From an uncultured Clostridia bacterium (GTDB lineage Bacteria; Bacillota; Clostridia; Christensenellales; UBA1242), in assembly GCA_945937975.1 (NCBI GenBank), contig CAMEUD010000010.1, positions 1-21,606 on the forward strand: a DNA stretch of 21,606 nucleotides, given 5' to 3'. This document shows, piece after piece, positions 18,701-21,606 of this stretch. The notes below the pieces were generated by a model, which had not been told where the DNA came from, ran no database searches, and saw only the letters and a list, made by a program, of their open reading frames with translations. The position numbers and the translations under genes were made by a program. Within the stretch, counting starts at the first letter, position 1. Each line of letters opens with the position of its first letter.

Positions 18701-18812
18701 CCACATTTCGTCTGGAACCAGATGATTTCTAGTGATTTACATATACGATAATGAGTCACGACAGAAATGTCTAAAAAAAATCACTTTTTTTGAAAAAAAA
18801 TACTTTAAAATG

Positions 18813-18843
18813 TTGTATATGTCAGAAATTATGATTATCTTCG
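18813..18843 (+). promoter_or_regulatory. Bacteroidetes-type promoter
   Basis: TTG (18813-18815), 20 bp, TATCTTCG (18836-18843; one mismatch to TAnnTTTG), then TAGTGTA. The upstream block 18780-18828 nearly copies that of the promoter at 14742. The ATG at 18889 is 45 bp from the -7 box. Confidence 0.75.
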
Positions 18844-18888
18844 TAGTGTAAAAAGAAAACAACATTATTAACTCAAAAGATATAAGAT

Positions 18889-19410
18889 ATGGGTTCAATG
18901 AATTTTGCTACTGATATGATATACTCAATGGACAATGGTAAATTGATGAGTCTATGGAATGAATATTGCAATAAGAATGGTCGAAAAGATTCGATACATT
19001 ACAATACTTCAGAATCAGTCAATAAGATTTTATCTGGTCTAACTCCTTATGAGACAGTACTGCTTGGACAAGACTCATATTCATATGATGAAAGTGATGA
19101 ATTTGTTCAATACAAAAAGAAAGAAAATGAACTCTACAGTGCAGATGAAGTTAGACATCTGATTGATTATTATGAGAATGAGGATTTCCTTCAAATCATT
19201 CTTGATAACGCTAGTGATGATGAACTTATTGAGGGATTTGTTGAATACTTCTTGGAGAACACCTCATTAGAAGAAGATGATGATTTATCGCTTCCATATA
19301 TTGAGTATCATCTTCGTAAGCTTTATGATGACTTTTATAAGTCGTTAAAATCTGAAGATTGGATGAATATTACAAAACAGATTGACAAAATGATTTCTGA
19401 AAGCAGATGA
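18889..19410 (+). CDS. Hypothetical acidic protein, 173 aa
   Basis: The N-terminal LMSLWNEYCNKNGRKDSIHY with ILSGLTPYETVLLG resembles a family of small phage proteins with the pattern '(L/W)NEYC..N...D.I ... LSP.E...' (recalled). The C-terminal part is strongly acidic (EDFLQIILDNASDDELIEGF, LEEDDDLSLP). Acidic phage proteins often mimic DNA or bind host proteins, but nothing proves that here. It is the first gene after a conserved host-type promoter. Confidence 0.65.
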   Translation: MGSMNFATDMIYSMDNGKLMSLWNEYCNKNGRKDSIHYNTSESVNKILSGLTPYETVLLGQDSYSYDESDEFVQYKKKENELYSADEVRHLIDYYENEDFLQIILDNASDDELIEGFVEYFLENTSLEEDDDLSLPYIEYHLRKLYDDFYKSLKSEDWMNITKQIDKMISESR

Positions 19411-19463
19411 TTTCAGATGAGTTTAAATGAACAGATATTATAAGATTATAAAGATATTCAGAT

Positions 19464-19580
19464 ATGGGTGATATGGAAATTGAGAAAGTGATCGGTATTC
19501 AAGTAGTTGTTGCTATTGTAATTTTAATTGCAGCTTATTATACTTATAAGAAGGATCAAAAGAGACGAAACAAGAAGTAA
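19464..19580 (+). CDS. Mini single-pass membrane protein, 38 aa
   Basis: MGDMEIEKVIGIQVVVAIVI, then LIAAYYTYKKDQKRRNKK. One membrane helix with a strongly basic cytoplasmic tail (positive-inside). Its size and layout match small phage membrane regulators, but there is no family assignment. It is 53 bp after the acidic gene. Confidence 0.5.
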   Translation: MGDMEIEKVIGIQVVVAIVILIAAYYTYKKDQKRRNKK

Positions 19581-19639
19581 TTTACAATGTATCGAAATTA
19601 AAAAAATACATTTTTTTGAAAAAAAGTTACTAAAAATTT

Positions 19640-19668
19640 TTTTATTTCAAGAAAAAGTTGTATCTTTG
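19640..19668 (+). promoter_or_regulatory. Probable Bacteroidetes-type promoter
   Basis: TATCTTTG (19661-19668) followed by TAATGTGAAA matches the -7 and initiation regions. The -33 TTG is not clear at the expected place. TTTTTTTGAAAAAAAG upstream resembles the block before the promoters at 14742 and 18813. The ATG at 19718 is 49 bp from the -7 box. Confidence 0.6.
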
Positions 19669-19717
19669 TAATGTGAAAAGGAAACATAGTTATTAACTCT
19701 CAAAAACAATAAGAATT

Positions 19718-20245
19718 ATGAGATTTGCAGACACCACCGACAACGACAACATCGTAAAAATCATCAAAGAGTTTGGTGCAATTTCTAAGGAAACAGCAAT
19801 TACTCTTGAACAAGTGATTGACAAAGGTATCCAAGATGGACTTTGCGAAATTTATCCACGTGGTGGAAAGGATGGTCATCCTTGGTATCCGAGAGTGTCC
19901 CTGATGATGGGTGTTGGTTCTGAATCAAATGTTGCTAACCACGAGGATCTTTACCTTCATCGTTATAAAGCAAAGAAGGAATCAGATGGCAAGACTTGCT
20001 TCTTCTATTGGTATGATGAGTCTAAAGAGCACAAGAGTGAAAATCGTTCAAAGAGAACTCTCAAGAATAAGACTTCTGATTACAAGACTCAAAACTTCCA
20101 ATCAGAAAGAACCTTGACCGCGAAGGAACTCGTTGAGAAGAACCCAGATAAATTTGTTATGATTAATGGCCGAGCAATCTCACTTGAGTGGATTCAAGCA
20201 CATCCTGAAAAGTGTCAACAACTTTATGGACTTGTTATCAGATAG
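19718..20245 (+). CDS. Hypothetical protein, 175 aa
   Basis: Not recognised. N-terminal helices include NIVKIIKEFGAISKETAITL and VIDKGIQDGL, possibly a helix-turn-helix. The middle has a Gly/Pro-rich turn (YPRGGKDGHPWYPRVSLMMG). The C-terminal half is basic (NRSKRTLKNKTSDYKTQN), then a short helical tail, ending VIR. Richer in G+C than its neighbours; ends with TAG. Led by its own promoter and closed by a terminator, so a single-gene unit. DNA or RNA binding is possible. Confidence 0.65.
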   Translation: MRFADTTDNDNIVKIIKEFGAISKETAITLEQVIDKGIQDGLCEIYPRGGKDGHPWYPRVSLMMGVGSESNVANHEDLYLHRYKAKKESDGKTCFFYWYDESKEHKSENRSKRTLKNKTSDYKTQNFQSERTLTAKELVEKNPDKFVMINGRAISLEWIQAHPEKCQQLYGLVIR

Positions 20246-20269
20246 TTTTCTTATTATCATATAGATTTC

Positions 20270-20316
20270 AGGAGTGTCTGAAATCATCAGAAATTAAATA
20301 ACAGACACTCCTTTTA
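20270..20316 (+). terminator. Rho-independent terminator
   Basis: AGGAGTGTCTG (20270-20280) and CAGACACTCCT (20302-20312) form an 11-bp perfect stem with a 21-nt loop, followed by T's. It closes the 19718 unit. Confidence 0.8.
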
Positions 20317-20357
20317 AATTTATTAACAATATAAACTTCATAAAAACGATATACGAT

Positions 20358-20564
20358 ATGGAATTTGTAGTAACAATCAGTTTAATTGGTGAACAATATT
20401 ATTATGTGGCAGACCGCAGTAGTACGAAAAAATTGGCAGAAGCCACCAAATTTCCAACCATTGGAGAAGCTATGTCTGTTGCAGGTCAAATGAATAGTTA
20501 CTTGAACACAGATGAAAAGAAGTGGGTTGTCCAAAGAGTTGATACACTCATAAATGTTGAATGA
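20358..20564 (+). CDS. Hypothetical small protein, 68 aa
   Basis: Encodes MEFVVTISLIGEQYYYVADR, then SSTKKLAEATKFPTIGEAMS and VAGQMNSYLNTDEKKWVVQR. The layout (beta strand with aromatic turn, helix, helix, strand) suggests a small alpha/beta domain such as those in phage DUF families. Preceded by ACGATATACGATATGG, a further ACGA repeat. Its end overlaps the start region of the next gene. Confidence 0.65.
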   Translation: MEFVVTISLIGEQYYYVADRSSTKKLAEATKFPTIGEAMSVAGQMNSYLNTDEKKWVVQRVDTLINVE

Positions 20565-20565
20565 T

Positions 20566-21450
20566 ATGAAAATATTTAAAAATACATTCCTATGTCTGAA
20601 ATATCCATTCCTATATCCAAGGAATCGTTGGGATGATAAACATCATAACAACTTCCATTGGATATATCGAATATGGAAGTTCTGTGATAATAAATCACAT
20701 TTACCGATTATCTTCGTGTATAAATTTCATAAAGACCCAGAATCATCAGACATCATCAGAAATCATGTAATTTATGACCCAGATCATCAATTGTATTTTT
20801 TACTTGATTTAGGATTCATACGAATCCACTATAAGAACAAATTTGTTGATGATTTCGATGCACAACAACACGTTGGTGATAAATTCCAAGTAACAGGAAT
20901 TGAGATGTCTACTACTATAGGAGGTGATCCGATTGTATACTATCATGTTGTCCCTTTTGAGAAAACAGAAATTTCACATGGATTCTCATGTCATAAGAAA
21001 ACGATAACGACAAATAAGTTCTTTCATTACTTGAGTGAAATTGTAAAATGGACAGAAAATCATATTATTGATCCAATCTGTTTTCTTCCGAGTTCAAATG
21101 AATTGAATGCAATGGACTCTGGTTGGAGAAAAACGTTTGGACTTCAGATGTGTGAAGAAATTAAACAAGCTCTACTCAAAGAAGGAGGACTCAAAAAACT
21201 TCTCAACTACAGAATTTTGCAGATTAAAGAAAAATGGGGTCAATTGTGCTGGTATGATGGTAATGGATGTGAGTCAGTAAATCAGATTATTGACAAATAT
21301 GCAGAGATTTCACAAAAGACATGTGGATGTTGTGGTAAACCTGCAAAATATCGAACTCTCGGATGGGTGTATCCATATTGTGAAGAGTGTATTAAAAAAC
21401 ATTATGGCGACAATTCGTACGAGAACAATGTAAATATAGAAAAAATTTGA
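20566..21450 (+). CDS. Zinc-finger family phage protein, 294 aa
   Basis: The C-terminal part has ILQIKEKWGQLCWY, VNQIIDKYAEISQKTCGCCG, KPAKYRTLGWVYPYCEECIK: two CxxC pairs that look like a treble-clef or zinc ribbon. The pattern 'I.QIKEK(W/F)G.L..Y ... I..A(E)..S...C..CG ... W....C..C' is a common family in phages and phage-like regions; its function is unknown. The N-terminal half (MKIFKNTFLCLKYPFLYPRN) is rich in aromatic and basic residues. The in-frame ATG at 20554 lies inside the previous gene; the ATG at 20566, 2 bp after its stop, is preferred. Confidence 0.72.
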   Translation: MKIFKNTFLCLKYPFLYPRNRWDDKHHNNFHWIYRIWKFCDNKSHLPIIFVYKFHKDPESSDIIRNHVIYDPDHQLYFLLDLGFIRIHYKNKFVDDFDAQQHVGDKFQVTGIEMSTTIGGDPIVYYHVVPFEKTEISHGFSCHKKTITTNKFFHYLSEIVKWTENHIIDPICFLPSSNELNAMDSGWRKTFGLQMCEEIKQALLKEGGLKKLLNYRILQIKEKWGQLCWYDGNGCESVNQIIDKYAEISQKTCGCCGKPAKYRTLGWVYPYCEECIKKHYGDNSYENNVNIEKI

Positions 21451-21466
21451 AAGTTCTTATACAAAG

Positions 21467-21514
21467 TTTATGGTTAATAATTTTTAATTTTTAATTTTAT
21501 TTTTTATGGTTAAT
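21467..21514 (+). repeat. 12-bp direct repeat in an AT-rich spacer
   Basis: TTTATGGTTAAT occurs at 21467-21478 and 21503-21514, separated by T-rich sequence. It falls between the zinc-finger gene and a possible partial gene at the window end; could be regulatory or chance in AT-rich DNA. Confidence 0.4.
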
Positions 21515-21529
21515 TTATGACGTAAAAAA

Positions 21530-21606
21530 ATGCTCTCTTCAGGTTATTGGACTGTGAAGTTCGATACAACCAGATTTAAAATGTCCCATATTGGAACTGT
21601 CATTTC
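21530..21606 (+). CDS. Possible partial gene at window end
   Basis: An ATG at 21530 opens a frame to the window edge, encoding MLSSGYWTVKFDTTRFKMSH then IGTVI. It lies about 80 bp after the previous stop in the same direction. The composition is protein-like, but 25 codons are too few to identify it or to exclude chance. Confidence 0.4.
   Translation, partial: MLSSGYWTVKFDTTRFKMSHIGTVI

Noticed and set aside
18328..18759. Minus-strand ORF of 143 aa
   Set aside because: It covers two terminators and the small lipoprotein gene; its Thr/Ser repeats are the antisense of the Asp-Ser-Val repeats.
1..21606. CRISPR array, insertion sequence or integrase
   Set aside because: No regularly spaced repeats, transposase or integrase motifs, or terminal inverted repeats were found by reading.

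Overview
The window reads as part of a large, AT-rich, double-stranded DNA phage (or phage-like element) of a Bacteroidetes host such as Bacteroides or Prevotella. This is inferred from three things. Dense, mostly short genes all run on the + strand, often with 4-bp or larger overlaps. Several spacers carry Bacteroidetes-type promoters (TTG, about 20 bp, TAnnTTTG) while clear Shine-Dalgarno sites are rare. The gene content is typical of large phages: nucleotide salvage, HNH endonucleases, tRNAs, secreted or membrane 'moron'-like genes and many orphan families. Standard stop codons TAA, TGA and TAG are all used. No capsid, tail, terminase, polymerase or integrase gene is visible, so this is an accessory or early-type region and the phage assignment is an inference.

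Layout. 1-720: the end of an upstream transcript and one orphan gene. 785-4590: GMP reductase (guaC) in its own terminator-bounded unit, then a tightly packed operon of two mini-proteins, thymidine kinase (tdk), two membrane proteins, an HNH endonuclease and a His-rich lipoprotein. 4662-9212: a run of small orphan genes including a nucleotidyltransferase-fold protein, an 'ETNSSSTHA' family protein and an SPFH/band-7 lipoprotein. 9250-9690: an RNA island with a compact multi-hairpin RNA candidate, an odd tRNA, a clear tRNA-Trp(CCA) and a terminator. 9743-14616: a GNAT-like protein, a secreted 3D-domain protein, a second HNH endonuclease and a phage-borne GrpE. 14700-16707: promoter-led small genes including two DUF2693-like paralogues and a winged-helix-like protein. 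16708-17314: a regulatory, RNA-rich stretch with a long hairpin, a tandem CT-rich repeat and two copies of a stem-forming element flanking a mini-gene. 17315-18607: an outer-membrane OmpA-type barrel gene and a small lipoprotein, richer in G+C and host-like. 18889-21606: more promoter-led orphan genes and a zinc-finger family protein.

How it fits together. GuaC and Tdk suggest control of purine and thymidine pools during infection. GrpE, the SPFH lipoprotein, the OmpA-like barrel, the 3D-domain wall protein and three lipoproteins suggest remodelling of the host envelope and protein quality control. Transcription appears modular. At least six units are led by a host-type promoter placed 34-49 bp before the start codon, several of them preceded by an ACGATTACGA-type repeat. 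Another group of genes is led by an exact TTTGTTATATTTAA motif, twice fused directly to the T-tract of the preceding terminator. The most distinctive unexplained items are the duplicated RNA-like element at 16827 and 17185, the structured RNA beside the tRNAs, and the TTTGTTATATTTAA motif family.
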